Assembly: GCF_004005935.1 (NCBI RefSeq) | Contig: NZ_SACQ01000002.1 | Location: forward strand, 434,001-498,000 | Direction: 5' to 3' | DNA: 64,000 nucleotides | Source: Neptunomonas marina | Lineage (GTDB): Bacteria > Pseudomonadota > Gammaproteobacteria > Pseudomonadales > Balneatricaceae | Part shown: piece by piece, positions 9,430 through 18,705 of the stretch | Layout of the letters: every line of letters starts with the position of its first letter | Numbering within the stretch: position 1 is the first letter of the stretch | The notes under the pieces: model-generated | What the model was told of the DNA's origin: nothing | Seen by the model: only the letters and a program-made list of their open reading frames with translations | Database searches by the model: none | Position numbers and translations under genes: made by a program

Positions 9430-10624
9430 GTACCAAGCAGCAGCGCCCAACGGTAAAAAGCGCAAGGGCTATATCGATGCAGACTCCGAGCGCCATGCGC
9501 GCCAATTACTGCGCGATCAACAGCTGATACCGATCTCCCTCAGCGCGAGCACCCCCAAAACACAGAGCCAAAGTAGCCATTTTGGCCGCGTACCCGCGCG
9601 CGATATCGCGCTGTTCACACAGCAGTTTGCAGCGCTGATTCAGTCCGCTATTCCGCTCGAAGAAGCGTTACGGGTAGCGGCGGAGCAAACCCGCAACAAA
9701 GCACTACGCCGCACACTGCAAGCCGTGCGCAGCAAAATTCTAGAGGGTCACTCGCTCGCCGATGGGCTCAAAGAGCATCCCAAAGTGTTCCCAGCGGTAT
9801 ACCGTGCGCTGGTTGCCGCGGGCGAGCACTCCGGTGATCTTGGCAAAGTTCTGATGCGCCTTGCCGACTACACAACACGTGCTCAGGCGCTCAAGGGCAC
9901 CGTCACGCAGGCGGCAATCTACCCGGCGGTACTGACGCTGGTTTCGATCGGCGTCATCACCATGCTGATGGCTTATGTTGTGCCCAAAGTTGTGGAACAG
10001 TTTGCAGATATGGGCCAGCAGCTCCCCTTCTTAACGCGCATCATGATCACTGTGTCTGACTTTATCGTGAACTCCGGCTGGCTGGTGTTGTTGATGATCG
10101 TTGTTGCTACGGTGCTGTGGAAAAAATTACTCACCTACCCTGCGTTTCGCTTCAAGGTGCATAAGTCACTGCTAAAAATGCCCGCGATCGGCTCACTGGT
10201 CATCAACTTAGAAACTGCGCGGCTGCTTAATACCCTCAGCATCATGACGCAGAGCGGCTCACCGTTATTGGATTCGCTACGTATTAGCAAAGACACCCTG
10301 AACAACCTTGTTGTCCAACAAGCTATCGCTGAGGCGAGTGAGCGCGTACGTGAAGGCCAGTTGCTCAGCAAAGCGATGACTGATGCGAAGATCTTCCCAC
10401 CGATCGCCGTCTACATGATTGCCAATGGCGAGCACAGCGGGGAGTTAGGGGATGCACTGGGCCAAGCTGCGCAGCAGCAAGAGAGCCTTCTGACCGGTGT
10501 GATCAATATCGCGACCCGCTTAATTGAGCCGATGCTCATCATCATCTTTGGTGCGCTTGTGCTCACCATCGTGTTAGCGATTTTGCTACCGATTTTACAA
10601 CTTAATAATCTGACCCAGTTTTAA
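9416..10624 (+). CDS. gspF: Type II secretion system inner-membrane protein GspF
   Basis: A 402-residue polytopic platform protein. Its N-terminus FEYQAAAPNGKKRKGYIDADS is typical of GspF/PilC. Two duplicated cytosolic T2SF domains (about 65-190 and 270-390) both carry the conserved glycine-rich GEHSG turn, and three hydrophobic segments are visible (near 165-190, 215-240 and 370-395). It anchors the GspE ATPase beneath the pseudopilus. It overlaps the end of gspE and ends 15 bases before gspG. Confidence 0.96.
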   Translation: MPSFEYQAAAPNGKKRKGYIDADSERHARQLLRDQQLIPISLSASTPKTQSQSSHFGRVPARDIALFTQQFAALIQSAIPLEEALRVAAEQTRNKALRRTLQAVRSKILEGHSLADGLKEHPKVFPAVYRALVAAGEHSGDLGKVLMRLADYTTRAQALKGTVTQAAIYPAVLTLVSIGVITMLMAYVVPKVVEQFADMGQQLPFLTRIMITVSDFIVNSGWLVLLMIVVATVLWKKLLTYPAFRFKVHKSLLKMPAIGSLVINLETARLLNTLSIMTQSGSPLLDSLRISKDTLNNLVVQQAIAEASERVREGQLLSKAMTDAKIFPPIAVYMIANGEHSGELGDALGQAAQQQESLLTGVINIATRLIEPMLIIIFGALVLTIVLAILLPILQLNNLTQF

Positions 10625-10639
10625 TTGCAGGAGCGTCCT

Positions 10640-11068
10640 ATGAAAGACCGCAATCATCGCCAGCGCGGCTTCACCTTACTTGAAATCATGGTTGTTGTGG
10701 TGATTCTTGGCCTGTTAGTGGCGGTTGTAGCCCCAAATGTTTTGGATAACCAAGACAAAGCGATGGTGGAAAAAGCGAAAGCTGACATCGCGGCACTGGA
10801 GCAAGCGCTGGATATGTACAAGCTGGATAACCACCAGCACCCCACTACCGATCAAGGCTTAGAAGCCTTGGTTGAGCGCCCTTCCATTAGCCCAGAGCCC
10901 AAAAACTACCGCCCCGATGGCTACATTAAGCGCTTACCAAACGACCCGTGGGGCAATGAATATCAGTACTTACAGCCGGGGGAAAACGGCGCATTCGATC
11001 TTTACTCTTTAGGCTCTGATGGTGAGAACGGTGGTGAAGGCCAAGCCGCAGACATCGGTAACTGGTAA
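10640..11068 (+). CDS. gspG: Major pseudopilin GspG
   Basis: A 142-residue major pseudopilin, the main subunit of the piston-like pseudopilus. The prepilin peptidase site is RG/FTLLE (cut before F11, with Glu at +5), followed by a hydrophobic helix. The C-terminal part has the GspG features PTTDQGLEALV, PWGNEYQY and the calcium-loop region LYSLGSDGENGG. The ATG at 10640 has AGGAG nine bases upstream. An in-frame TTG at 10625 is unlikely because the Shine-Dalgarno sits between the two. Confidence 0.97.
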   Translation: MKDRNHRQRGFTLLEIMVVVVILGLLVAVVAPNVLDNQDKAMVEKAKADIAALEQALDMYKLDNHQHPTTDQGLEALVERPSISPEPKNYRPDGYIKRLPNDPWGNEYQYLQPGENGAFDLYSLGSDGENGGEGQAADIGNW

Positions 11069-11510
11069 TCAAGCCGGCTTCACGTTGCTGGAGCTGATGG
11101 TTGTGGTCGCCTTGGTCGGACTCATCTCTGCCACAGTTGTTGTCACCTTGCCCAGCAGCCGCCCCGAGAGCTCAGCACTGGCAGCTCTGCAACAGCTTAA
11201 GGTTCAGTTGCAGGCCGTGAGCCTACGCGCGACGCAGGAGCAGCGCTGGTTTGGGGTACGCTTCGATGAGCAACGTTACCGCGTTATGCAATTTAGTGCA
11301 GGCCAATGGCAGCCAAGCACTGCCGCCAGTGCAGCGACGCTGGCCGATACCATTTTTATCCAGTTAACCTCCGCTACCAGCGAGCAGCAGGAGGCGAAAG
11401 CACCACAGATCCAATTATCCCCCGATGGCCTCTTCACTCCCTTTCGGCTTGAGCTATCACAAGATAATCAACGCTTCTCGCTTAGTGATCCTTATGGCGC
11501 CATCGAATAG
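11019..11510 (+). CDS. gspH: Minor pseudopilin GspH
   Basis: A minor pseudopilin with the peptidase site AG/FTLLELMVVVALVGL and the GspH-type C-terminal region. From the ATG at 11019 the leader is 20 residues, long for the family, and the gene overlaps gspG by 50 bases. GTG codons at 11031 and 11034 would give leaders of about 15-16 residues and are plausible real starts. The length of 163 residues fits GspH. It belongs to the tip complex that initiates the pseudopilus. Confidence 0.9.
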   Translation: MVRTVVKAKPQTSVTGNQAGFTLLELMVVVALVGLISATVVVTLPSSRPESSALAALQQLKVQLQAVSLRATQEQRWFGVRFDEQRYRVMQFSAGQWQPSTAASAATLADTIFIQLTSATSEQQEAKAPQIQLSPDGLFTPFRLELSQDNQRFSLSDPYGAIE

Positions 11511-11856
11511 CCAACGCGGGTTTACGCTGCTCGAAGTGATGGTCGCGATCTTTATACTCGCGGTAGCGGCGGCGGCTTTAAGCCGCGCTGCAGGCCAGTC
11601 CACTCAAACGGTGGCTGCGCTTGAGATACGCCAGCATGCAACATGGGTCGCGCAGAATCAGCTCGCGCTCGTGTTGCTCGAAACGGAGCAACAGCTTGAC
11701 GGCGAAGTGACCTTTGCAGGTTTCGACTTCTACTGGAAAGCCTCGAAAGCCGCCACAGAACTGGCAGACTTTCAGCGTATCACCGTCGATGTCAGTACAG
11801 CAGAACAGCGCGGCTATATCCTGACGAGCCTCACGGGGTACCGCCATCGTGACTAG
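11494..11856 (+). CDS. gspI: Minor pseudopilin GspI
   Basis: A 120-residue minor pseudopilin. The leader is nine residues, then RG/FTLLEVMVAIFILAVAAA, with Glu at +5. The rest matches the GspI core, with ATWVAQNQLA. The ATG at 11494 gives the usual short leader; the in-frame start at 11425 would add 23 unrelated residues. It overlaps the end of gspH by 17 bases and gspJ by eight. GspI, J and K form the tip trimer of the pseudopilus. Confidence 0.93.
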   Translation: MAPSNSQRGFTLLEVMVAIFILAVAAAALSRAAGQSTQTVAALEIRQHATWVAQNQLALVLLETEQQLDGEVTFAGFDFYWKASKAATELADFQRITVDVSTAEQRGYILTSLTGYRHRD

Positions 11857-12427
11857 ACAACGGGGTATGACGCTGATTGAGTTGGTCATCGCCATTGCAA
11901 TCACAGCATTGGTCGGTGTGATTGCAAGCCAAATGCTCAGCGGTATGATCACCAACAACCAACAGCTAGAAACGCACACAGCGGAGCTTGCCAAGTTGCA
12001 GCGCGCGCTGACCATCATCCAGTCAGATCTTGACCAAATCGCGCTATCGGATCGCCGGCTGAGCGCAGATATCACCACCGCCGAGCGCACCAACATTCCG
12101 GGGCTGATCTTGGAATTTACCCGCTTTCGTGCCACTCCGGCCGCTGGTGCAACAACGGATCTACTCGAGCGCGTTAGATACGTCATCGAGACAGACACCC
12201 TCGTGCGCTACAGTTTACCCGTCGCCCAACCCGCCCAAGAGGATGGCTGGTATCGCCATCAACTGCTGGATAGCGTTAACCGTGTGACGCCCTACTTTCT
12301 GGCCCAGCGATGGTCGGAACAGCTCACGGCAACGGATAACACCCCACTGGCGGCACTGCGGCTCGCTTTCGATACCGAGCGCTGGCAAACCTTTGAGGTG
12401 GTCAGCATGACGGGAGCGCGACCATGA
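11849..12427 (+). CDS. gspJ: Minor pseudopilin GspJ
   Basis: A 192-residue minor pseudopilin that starts with GTG. The six-residue leader ends RG/MTLIELVIAIAITALVGV, so Met takes the usual Phe +1 place while Glu +5 is kept. The GspJ-like body carries RALTIIQSDLDQ and ERVRYVIE. It overlaps gspI by eight bases and gspK by four (ATGA), so translation is probably coupled. Confidence 0.94.
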   Translation: MTRQRGMTLIELVIAIAITALVGVIASQMLSGMITNNQQLETHTAELAKLQRALTIIQSDLDQIALSDRRLSADITTAERTNIPGLILEFTRFRATPAAGATTDLLERVRYVIETDTLVRYSLPVAQPAQEDGWYRHQLLDSVNRVTPYFLAQRWSEQLTATDNTPLAALRLAFDTERWQTFEVVSMTGARP

Positions 12428-13422
12428 ACAGACGCAGCAAACAACAGCGTGGTGCTGCGTTAATCCTCGTGTTAGGTGTGATGGCAGTGATCAGCATCCT
12501 CGCCACCCAAATCCTTGAGACCAGCCGCCAGAGCACACAGGCATTCAAAGCCCAGCGAGATCTGCAACAGGCCCGCTGGTACGCTCGGGCGGGCGAGTTT
12601 TACGCCACCAGCAAACTTGGCGACTATATCGATAAAAAACAGCTGGCACTTAAAGACCGCGAAGTCCAGTTTCCTATCGAACAGGGCTTTATCCGCTACG
12701 AGCTAACCTCGCTGCATCGTTGTCTCAATCTCAACTCGTTACAGTTGCCCGAGCCCAAAGAGAACGCAGCCGAGCGAGAGCAACAAAAGGCACAGCAAAG
12801 CTATACCGAAGCGGTTTGGCGCTATCTCATCACCGAGCACGCCCAAGCCGACACGGTGAGTGCCGATCAGCTTATCCAGCGCGCCCATGACTGGACCGAT
12901 CCAGACGAGCTGCCCACCGGTGTTTACGGAGCTGAATCGAGTTTCTATGCCAGCCAGGCACCTGCGCAGCGACCCGCTAATCGCACCTTCTTGCTACCCA
13001 GCGAGATTCGCTACCTAGAGGCCTTAGCCGCCGAGCCACGGCAGCAAATACTGCCGCTCATTTGCGCGCGGCCTAACGATTTGGCTATCGCCATCAACCC
13101 AAATGATCTCCAACCGCAGGATGCACCGCTACTGCAAGCGCTGATGGGCGGAGCCATCGACGCACGCACCGCGTTGAATATTATCGAAGATCGCCCCCGC
13201 GAGGGCTGGAGCAATGCCGCTGAGTTTTGGCAGCAACCGGTCTTAAAAGACCTATCGGTTAGCGAGGCCAGCAAAGCAGCGATTGTCATGAAGCGGCACT
13301 ATTTTTCACTGATAACAGAAGTACAATTTGGCGTTGCACGCTTTCGTCTGATCTCTTTACTGCATGTGGACGAGAACAAGAAAACCCGCGTACTGGGAAG
13401 ACGCTACGGAGTTAACTCTTGA
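12424..13422 (+). CDS. gspK: Type II secretion minor pseudopilin GspK
   Basis: A 332-residue GspK, the large tip pseudopilin. The leader ends RG/AALILVLGVMAVI. Position +5 is Leu rather than Glu, as is characteristic of GspK. The large helical C-terminal domain (from about residue 60) contains the KLGDYI, HDWTDPDELPTGVYGAES and LPSEIRYLE segments conserved in the family. It overlaps gspJ and gspL by four and four bases respectively. Confidence 0.95.
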   Translation: MNRRSKQQRGAALILVLGVMAVISILATQILETSRQSTQAFKAQRDLQQARWYARAGEFYATSKLGDYIDKKQLALKDREVQFPIEQGFIRYELTSLHRCLNLNSLQLPEPKENAAEREQQKAQQSYTEAVWRYLITEHAQADTVSADQLIQRAHDWTDPDELPTGVYGAESSFYASQAPAQRPANRTFLLPSEIRYLEALAAEPRQQILPLICARPNDLAIAINPNDLQPQDAPLLQALMGGAIDARTALNIIEDRPREGWSNAAEFWQQPVLKDLSVSEASKAAIVMKRHYFSLITEVQFGVARFRLISLLHVDENKKTRVLGRRYGVNS

Positions 13423-14600
13423 GTAAACGAATTTTTCTCTATCCTGATCGGGATGCGATCCAATGGCAGTGGCTACGCAGCGATGCTACCGGCCAAACCG
13501 AGCAGGGACAGACCAGCGCACAGGCCTTGTCTGAACTGGATGTCACGGGATGCCATATCATTATGGTGCTGCCTGGCTGTGATGTACGGCATGTCCTGAT
13601 CGATATACCCGGCAATAAGCGCGCCTTGCTGGCAGCAGCACCCTTCATGATCGAAGAGCAGCTCAGCCAGCCACTTGAGCAATACCATATTGCGTGCAGC
13701 GCACCCACTCAGCAGCATGCTCACTGCTACGCGGTGCTCAATACCTCAATGCAGCGCTGGCTGGAACCATTGGCACACGCAGCGATTGAGCCGCAATGGG
13801 TCATTGCCGATTACCAACTACTCACGGCGATCCAACAAGAGCCCGCCATAATCTGGCAGCAGGGCGAGCATGTTCTTTATGCAGATGATCAAACCCAATG
13901 CGCCGTCTCGGAGGCAGCGCTTCCACTGGTACTAGCGCGCACTGGCGCCAAAGAGCTCGTTTACTATCACGCTCCCGATCGCACACCAGTAGCTATACCC
14001 AACGTTGAAGCAACTGCACAAACAGCCTCGTTGCTGGAGTTAGCCGCTAAGCAGTGGCTACCTAAGTCCACACTAACAAACCTGCTACAAGGAAGGTATA
14101 AACAACAGGGTGCGCTAGAGAACCTATGGAGCGGACTGCGCTGGCCTATGGTGGCTGCTATTGCGCTGGTTATGGTTGTACTCGGTGGACTGATCGTCGA
14201 CAACATGATGCTCAAACGCCAATCCGAAGCCCTAGCCCAAGCACAAACGGAGATCTACCGCGCAACATTCCCCAATGCACGACGCATTGTAAATCCGGTT
14301 AGCCAGATGCGGGCGCAGCTAAAGCAGGTAACGAGTAATGAGGGTGAAAACCTACTGTTACAGTGGCTCAATCAAGGCGCAAAAGCACTGGGGCAAGCGG
14401 ATATAGAACTGCTTAACTTTCGCTATACCGCTAATGCCTTACGCATACAGATTCAGGCCCCTGACTATCGCCGTGTCGAGCAACTCAGCGAAGAGCTAAC
14501 AGCGGCTGGCCTCGAAATACAACTGGGTACGCTCGTGAAGAACGGCAGCCGCGTCTCCGGTCTGGTAACCATTTCAGGAGGCCAAAGTGCTCAAAGATAG
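13419..14600 (+). CDS. gspL: Type II secretion system protein GspL
   Basis: A 393-residue inner-membrane protein with an actin-like cytosolic domain (about 1-240), one transmembrane helix (about 246-266) and a ferredoxin-like periplasmic domain at the C-terminus. It recruits GspE to the membrane. The start is TTG at 13419, with CGGAG about nine bases upstream, and overlaps the gspK stop by four bases. No upstream ATG fits the frame. Confidence 0.92.
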   Translation: MSKRIFLYPDRDAIQWQWLRSDATGQTEQGQTSAQALSELDVTGCHIIMVLPGCDVRHVLIDIPGNKRALLAAAPFMIEEQLSQPLEQYHIACSAPTQQHAHCYAVLNTSMQRWLEPLAHAAIEPQWVIADYQLLTAIQQEPAIIWQQGEHVLYADDQTQCAVSEAALPLVLARTGAKELVYYHAPDRTPVAIPNVEATAQTASLLELAAKQWLPKSTLTNLLQGRYKQQGALENLWSGLRWPMVAAIALVMVVLGGLIVDNMMLKRQSEALAQAQTEIYRATFPNARRIVNPVSQMRAQLKQVTSNEGENLLLQWLNQGAKALGQADIELLNFRYTANALRIQIQAPDYRRVEQLSEELTAAGLEIQLGTLVKNGSRVSGLVTISGGQSAQR

Positions 14601-15060
14601 GTTTAGTAATTTATCCCAACGCGAGCAGCACACTTTACTGATCGCCCTACCGGTTGTCGTTATCTTGGTACTCTGGCTGGCGGTCTTTCGGCCATTGCTC
14701 GACTCGCGCAGCCAACTACAAGATCGAATCACACGTCAGCAAACGGATATTGCTTGGATGAAAGAAGCGGCAACCAAGATTCGGCCAAGCGTCTCTGGCC
14801 AACAGCCTGTCAATAGCGGCTCGATACGCCAACGCGTCACGCGAGCCTTGGGCCAGTATGGCGTCACATTGAGCCGTATCGAGCAGGGTAACGACGATAG
14901 CGTTAATGTCTGGGCAGAGAGAGCCTCATTCAATCAGCTCCTGAGCGCCATGCAACAAGCGGTTAGGGAAGGACTGCGCATTGAAAAGGCGCAGATCAAC
15001 CAGACGACTGAGCCGGGGATCGTGAGTGCACGACTAACCTTTGTTGGAGGCTCACAATGA
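14587..15060 (+). CDS. gspM: Type II secretion system protein GspM
   Basis: A 157-residue bitopic protein. It has a short cytosolic start with the typical LSQREQHTLL, a transmembrane helix (about 17-36) and a periplasmic ferredoxin-like domain. It partners GspL. It starts with GTG behind a strong CAGGAGG site and overlaps the end of gspL by 14 bases. Confidence 0.92.
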   Translation: MLKDRFSNLSQREQHTLLIALPVVVILVLWLAVFRPLLDSRSQLQDRITRQQTDIAWMKEAATKIRPSVSGQQPVNSGSIRQRVTRALGQYGVTLSRIEQGNDDSVNVWAERASFNQLLSAMQQAVREGLRIEKAQINQTTEPGIVSARLTFVGGSQ

Positions 15061-15767
15061 AACGCGCGCTCGGGCTATTTATAGGCGTACTCATAATCTC
15101 CTTAGTGGCGCATTTACCGGTCAGCTACCTGTATCCATTTGTGGCCCCCATGCTGCCCAAAGGTACTCAAGTTACTCAGCTAAATGGGACGCTATGGCGC
15201 GGCAACGCGCAGCTGAGAGTGGACCGCTTCGAAGTCGGGCCAGTCACGTGGCGCTTTGCCGTACCGCGCCTGATCAGGTTAGAAACAGGCTGGCAGATAA
15301 CCCTGCCGCAGTTAGGTGCGAACGCACTGATTGCCGCTAAACCTTGGCAGTTGCCTCGCCTATCCAGCGTTGAGCTCACGGCAGATAGCCAACCTATTCA
15401 GCGTCAATTTCCTGTTTTAGCAGGCGTTGCTACCCAACTGGATATGCAGCTGCAAAACCTGACAGCTGGCAACTGCGAGGCAACGCAAGGGGAGATTATA
15501 CTGGCGCGCACCCAAGTGTTTGAGCTACCTTTCGGGACGGTCTCGGGCGATATCAACTGCCAAGGTAACCGCTACTATGTTGAGTTTCGTAACGCGAATG
15601 CGCCGATATCTCTTACCGGCAGCGCTACGCTGTCTGCACAAGGCGCTTACCAGCTAGACGCGCAGCTCAAAACTCAAGACGCAACGCTACAGCAGCAACT
15701 CGTCACACTGTTTGGCGGACGTGCTGATCAACAAACGTTTGTTATCAAGCAGCAGGGAAGGATGTAA
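15057..15767 (+). CDS. gspN: Type II secretion system protein GspN
   Basis: A 236-residue protein with one N-terminal membrane segment (about 5-27) and a periplasmic body. The early motif QLNGTLWRGNAQL is the GspN signature, and the repeated beta-rich LTGSATLSAQGAYQLDA pattern also fits. GspN is found only in some type II systems and its role is poorly defined. It overlaps the gspM stop by four bases and is the last gene of the operon. No gspO prepilin peptidase follows. Confidence 0.9.
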   Translation: MKRALGLFIGVLIISLVAHLPVSYLYPFVAPMLPKGTQVTQLNGTLWRGNAQLRVDRFEVGPVTWRFAVPRLIRLETGWQITLPQLGANALIAAKPWQLPRLSSVELTADSQPIQRQFPVLAGVATQLDMQLQNLTAGNCEATQGEIILARTQVFELPFGTVSGDINCQGNRYYVEFRNANAPISLTGSATLSAQGAYQLDAQLKTQDATLQQQLVTLFGGRADQQTFVIKQQGRM

Positions 15768-15786
15768 AGGAGAGGAAGAGGAAGGA

Positions 15787-15812
15787 GCAGCGTAGGCGAG
15801 TGCCCACGCTGC
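15787..15812. terminator. Hairpin between convergent gspN and ferredoxin genes
   Basis: Arms GCAGCGT (15787-15793) and ACGCTGC (15806-15812) enclose an inner GGC/GCC pair, just past both stop codons of convergent genes. On the minus strand the hairpin is followed by a pyrimidine-rich C/T tract rather than a pure U run. It is a plausible transcription end for both operons. Confidence 0.45.
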
Positions 15813-15820
15813 AAGCCAGA

Positions 15821-16087
<267 letters not shown>

Positions 16088-16124
16088 TCACAAGGTTTAA
16101 CGGTTCTTTTGTCGTATATCGTTA

Positions 16125-16610
<486 letters not shown>

Positions 16611-16683
16611 CTAGCCTTGTTTTGCTGTGCATATTAGCACTAATGCAAGTGCGGCATATTATCTAAATTGCTGAGTCCGCACA

Positions 16684-16750
16684 AATACATTAAAGGAATG
16701 TATTGATTTCGATCAGTTATAAAAAACTTATTCTATATTTCAATATAGAA
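16684..16750 (+). promoter_or_regulatory. Two palindromes in the promoter region of the M48 peptidase gene
   Basis: Two perfect inverted repeats lie in an AT-rich stretch just upstream of the M48 gene. One is AATACATT-N5-AATGTATT (16684-16704). The other is TTCTATATT-N2-AATATAGAA (16731-16750), ending 16 bases before the start codon. Their size and place fit operators or a promoter with overlapping regulation. The TetR gene just downstream is a candidate binder, but this is inference. Confidence 0.5.
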
Positions 16751-16766
16751 TATAAGGTTATAGGCT

Positions 16767-18029
16767 ATGATACCGATCACTTTAAAGAAGATCACGCAAT
16801 TTTTTACGATTTTAGCCGCTTTTTTCATTCTAAACGGCTGTCAAACATTAGCAAATGTCGATAAAGGACTGTATACCGTCGCCGACGCCATCAGCGAAAA
16901 AGACCGCGTAACAGGCCGCCGTTCTTTAAGTATGGCATCACGCCAACAACAGATCGCCCAAGGCAACGCCTATATCGACCAAATTCTGAAAAAAGAGCGC
17001 CAAGCAGGGCGGCCAATTAACGCAAAACTCGACCGTAAAGCCTACCAACGTCTGGTACGCGTTTTCGATCGCATTCACCAAATCAGCCACTTGCGCCATG
17101 AACGTTGGCAACCTGTCCTGATTAAACGTGATTCGTTTAACGCCTTTACCACCGGTGGCACCTATATCGTGGTTCACACCGGCCTTATGGATCAGCTGTC
17201 TGATGATGCAGAGCTAGCAGCCGTTATCGGCCATGAGATCGCTCACACGGTCGCCAACCATGTATTTGAGCGCCAGACTCACCAAACCGCTGCGGTTTTA
17301 AGCGGTTCCTCAACCGCCCGACAAAACAGCTATCAAGCCGCGTTTACCCATGAAAGCGAGATCGAAGCGGACAAAGTAGGCATCCTTTACGCTGCACTCG
17401 CCGGCTATGACCCTTACGCAGCAAGCCGTATCTGGGCACGCCAATATAGAAAAGAGGGCGCCGCACGCAGCCTCTTTTTCCACGACCACCCAGTTAACTC
17501 AGAAAGGGCAGCTCTGACACGCAGCGTTGCCGATAAGGTGAAACGTTATTATCAGCGCGGGCGCCAAAACCCACAATTTGCACAACTACTCAACAGCAAC
17601 AGTTTGTGGCGGAAACAACAATCAGAAACGGCAGCAGGGCAAGGAGGTGGGTTTGCAGCCTTACTATCAACGGCATTGAACGCCTATGGGCAACACCATG
17701 CAGCAAAGCAAGAGGCCCAGCGTCAAAGCCAGCAGATGCAAATGCTGAGATCACTAGAGAAGCAGCTTGTGGTACGCCAAGAGAAGGTGATCAATCAACG
17801 CTCGTGGCGCGTGACATGGCAGAATCGAAATAAACATACCTTAAAGAATGTCATTATGGGTGTATTACTCAAAGATACCAAAGGGAATGTTTCAAGACTG
17901 ATCACGCACATTAAAGGTAACATCCGGCCAGGCCAGTCGTTTTCCGGCACTTTCACGCTTAAAAATCATAAAGTTGCTGATCTGCGTCACATGCAGCTTC
18001 GCTACTATTTAGATGATGCCAAGCTGTAA
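16767..18029 (+). CDS. M48-family metalloprotease, probable lipoprotein
   Basis: A 420-residue envelope zinc protease. The signal peptide ends at a lipobox-like LNGC, making C25 the likely lipidated residue. The M48 core spans about 90-240: the zinc motif HEIAH is at 156-160 and the third ligand Glu lies in HESEIEAD (about E200). After residue 250 a Gln-rich helical linker leads to a beta-rich C-terminal domain (about 335-420) resembling the immunoglobulin-like tails of bacterial lipoproteins, with no named family I can assign. It may act in envelope protein quality control. The gene is flanked by upstream palindromes and followed by a TetR gene. Confidence 0.85.
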   Translation: MIPITLKKITQFFTILAAFFILNGCQTLANVDKGLYTVADAISEKDRVTGRRSLSMASRQQQIAQGNAYIDQILKKERQAGRPINAKLDRKAYQRLVRVFDRIHQISHLRHERWQPVLIKRDSFNAFTTGGTYIVVHTGLMDQLSDDAELAAVIGHEIAHTVANHVFERQTHQTAAVLSGSSTARQNSYQAAFTHESEIEADKVGILYAALAGYDPYAASRIWARQYRKEGAARSLFFHDHPVNSERAALTRSVADKVKRYYQRGRQNPQFAQLLNSNSLWRKQQSETAAGQGGGFAALLSTALNAYGQHHAAKQEAQRQSQQMQMLRSLEKQLVVRQEKVINQRSWRVTWQNRNKHTLKNVIMGVLLKDTKGNVSRLITHIKGNIRPGQSFSGTFTLKNHKVADLRHMQLRYYLDDAKL

Positions 18030-18090
18030 AGAGATAAAAACGTTATTAGGGTAGAATGTTCGCTGAGCCATTCATGACACGGAGGAGATC

Positions 18091-18705
18091 ATGGCCAGGC
18101 GAACACCTGAAGAAGCGGAGCAAACTCGGAAAACGCTGCTCGAAACAGCTTTAGCCTTATACGCAGAGCACGGAATTTATAGCGTGAGCCTGAAGCGTAT
18201 TGCCGCAGAATCCGGCGTCACGCACGGCGCTGTCTACTGGCATTTCAAAAGCCGCGATGATCTTGTGCTCAGTTTAAAAGAGCACTACACCCTCCCGTTC
18301 GCCGAGCATTACTTCGAGCATCTTCAAGCGATTGACCAAAACGCCCTCAAAGCGCTAAAAAACCTGCTGATCGATATCGTTACCCAGATCGAAGCTAATA
18401 CGCACTATCACCAAATCTACACACTTTTTCACAAGCGCTCATGCGAACTGAGCCAAGTACCACACTTAGAGCCGCTACTTCAGCAAGACTGGCAAACTTG
18501 GACTGATTACATCAATAAATTCTTGAAACAAGCACGCAAGCAAAAGCAATTGAGTAAAAGCACGAAAGAGCAGCCCTATGCTGAGCTGCTATTGTGTTTA
18601 ATATTCGGCTTGCTAGACAGCAGCCATTACCAGCCTAAGCCTGCTGATCGCAAAACATTGATACGGCAAAGCGTACAGCGAGCACTGGATGGGTTAAGGC
18701 ACTAA
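18091..18705 (+). CDS. TetR-family transcriptional regulator
   Basis: A 204-residue one-domain-plus-sensor repressor. The N-terminal HTH (about residues 10-56) has the family pattern KRIAAESGVTHGAVYWHFKSRDDL. The C-terminal part is related to AcrR/TtgR-type regulators of efflux pumps. The ATG follows a GGAGGA site. No efflux genes are near; the adjacent M48 gene with palindromic upstream sites is the obvious candidate target. Its stop overlaps that of convergent rsmD. Confidence 0.9.
   Translation: MARRTPEEAEQTRKTLLETALALYAEHGIYSVSLKRIAAESGVTHGAVYWHFKSRDDLVLSLKEHYTLPFAEHYFEHLQAIDQNALKALKNLLIDIVTQIEANTHYHQIYTLFHKRSCELSQVPHLEPLLQQDWQTWTDYINKFLKQARKQKQLSKSTKEQPYAELLLCLIFGLLDSSHYQPKPADRKTLIRQSVQRALDGLRH

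Noticed and set aside
11578-12198. A 206-residue open frame antisense to gspI and gspJ
   Set aside because: It runs against two conserved pseudopilin genes and shows no signal, domain or upstream ribosome site.
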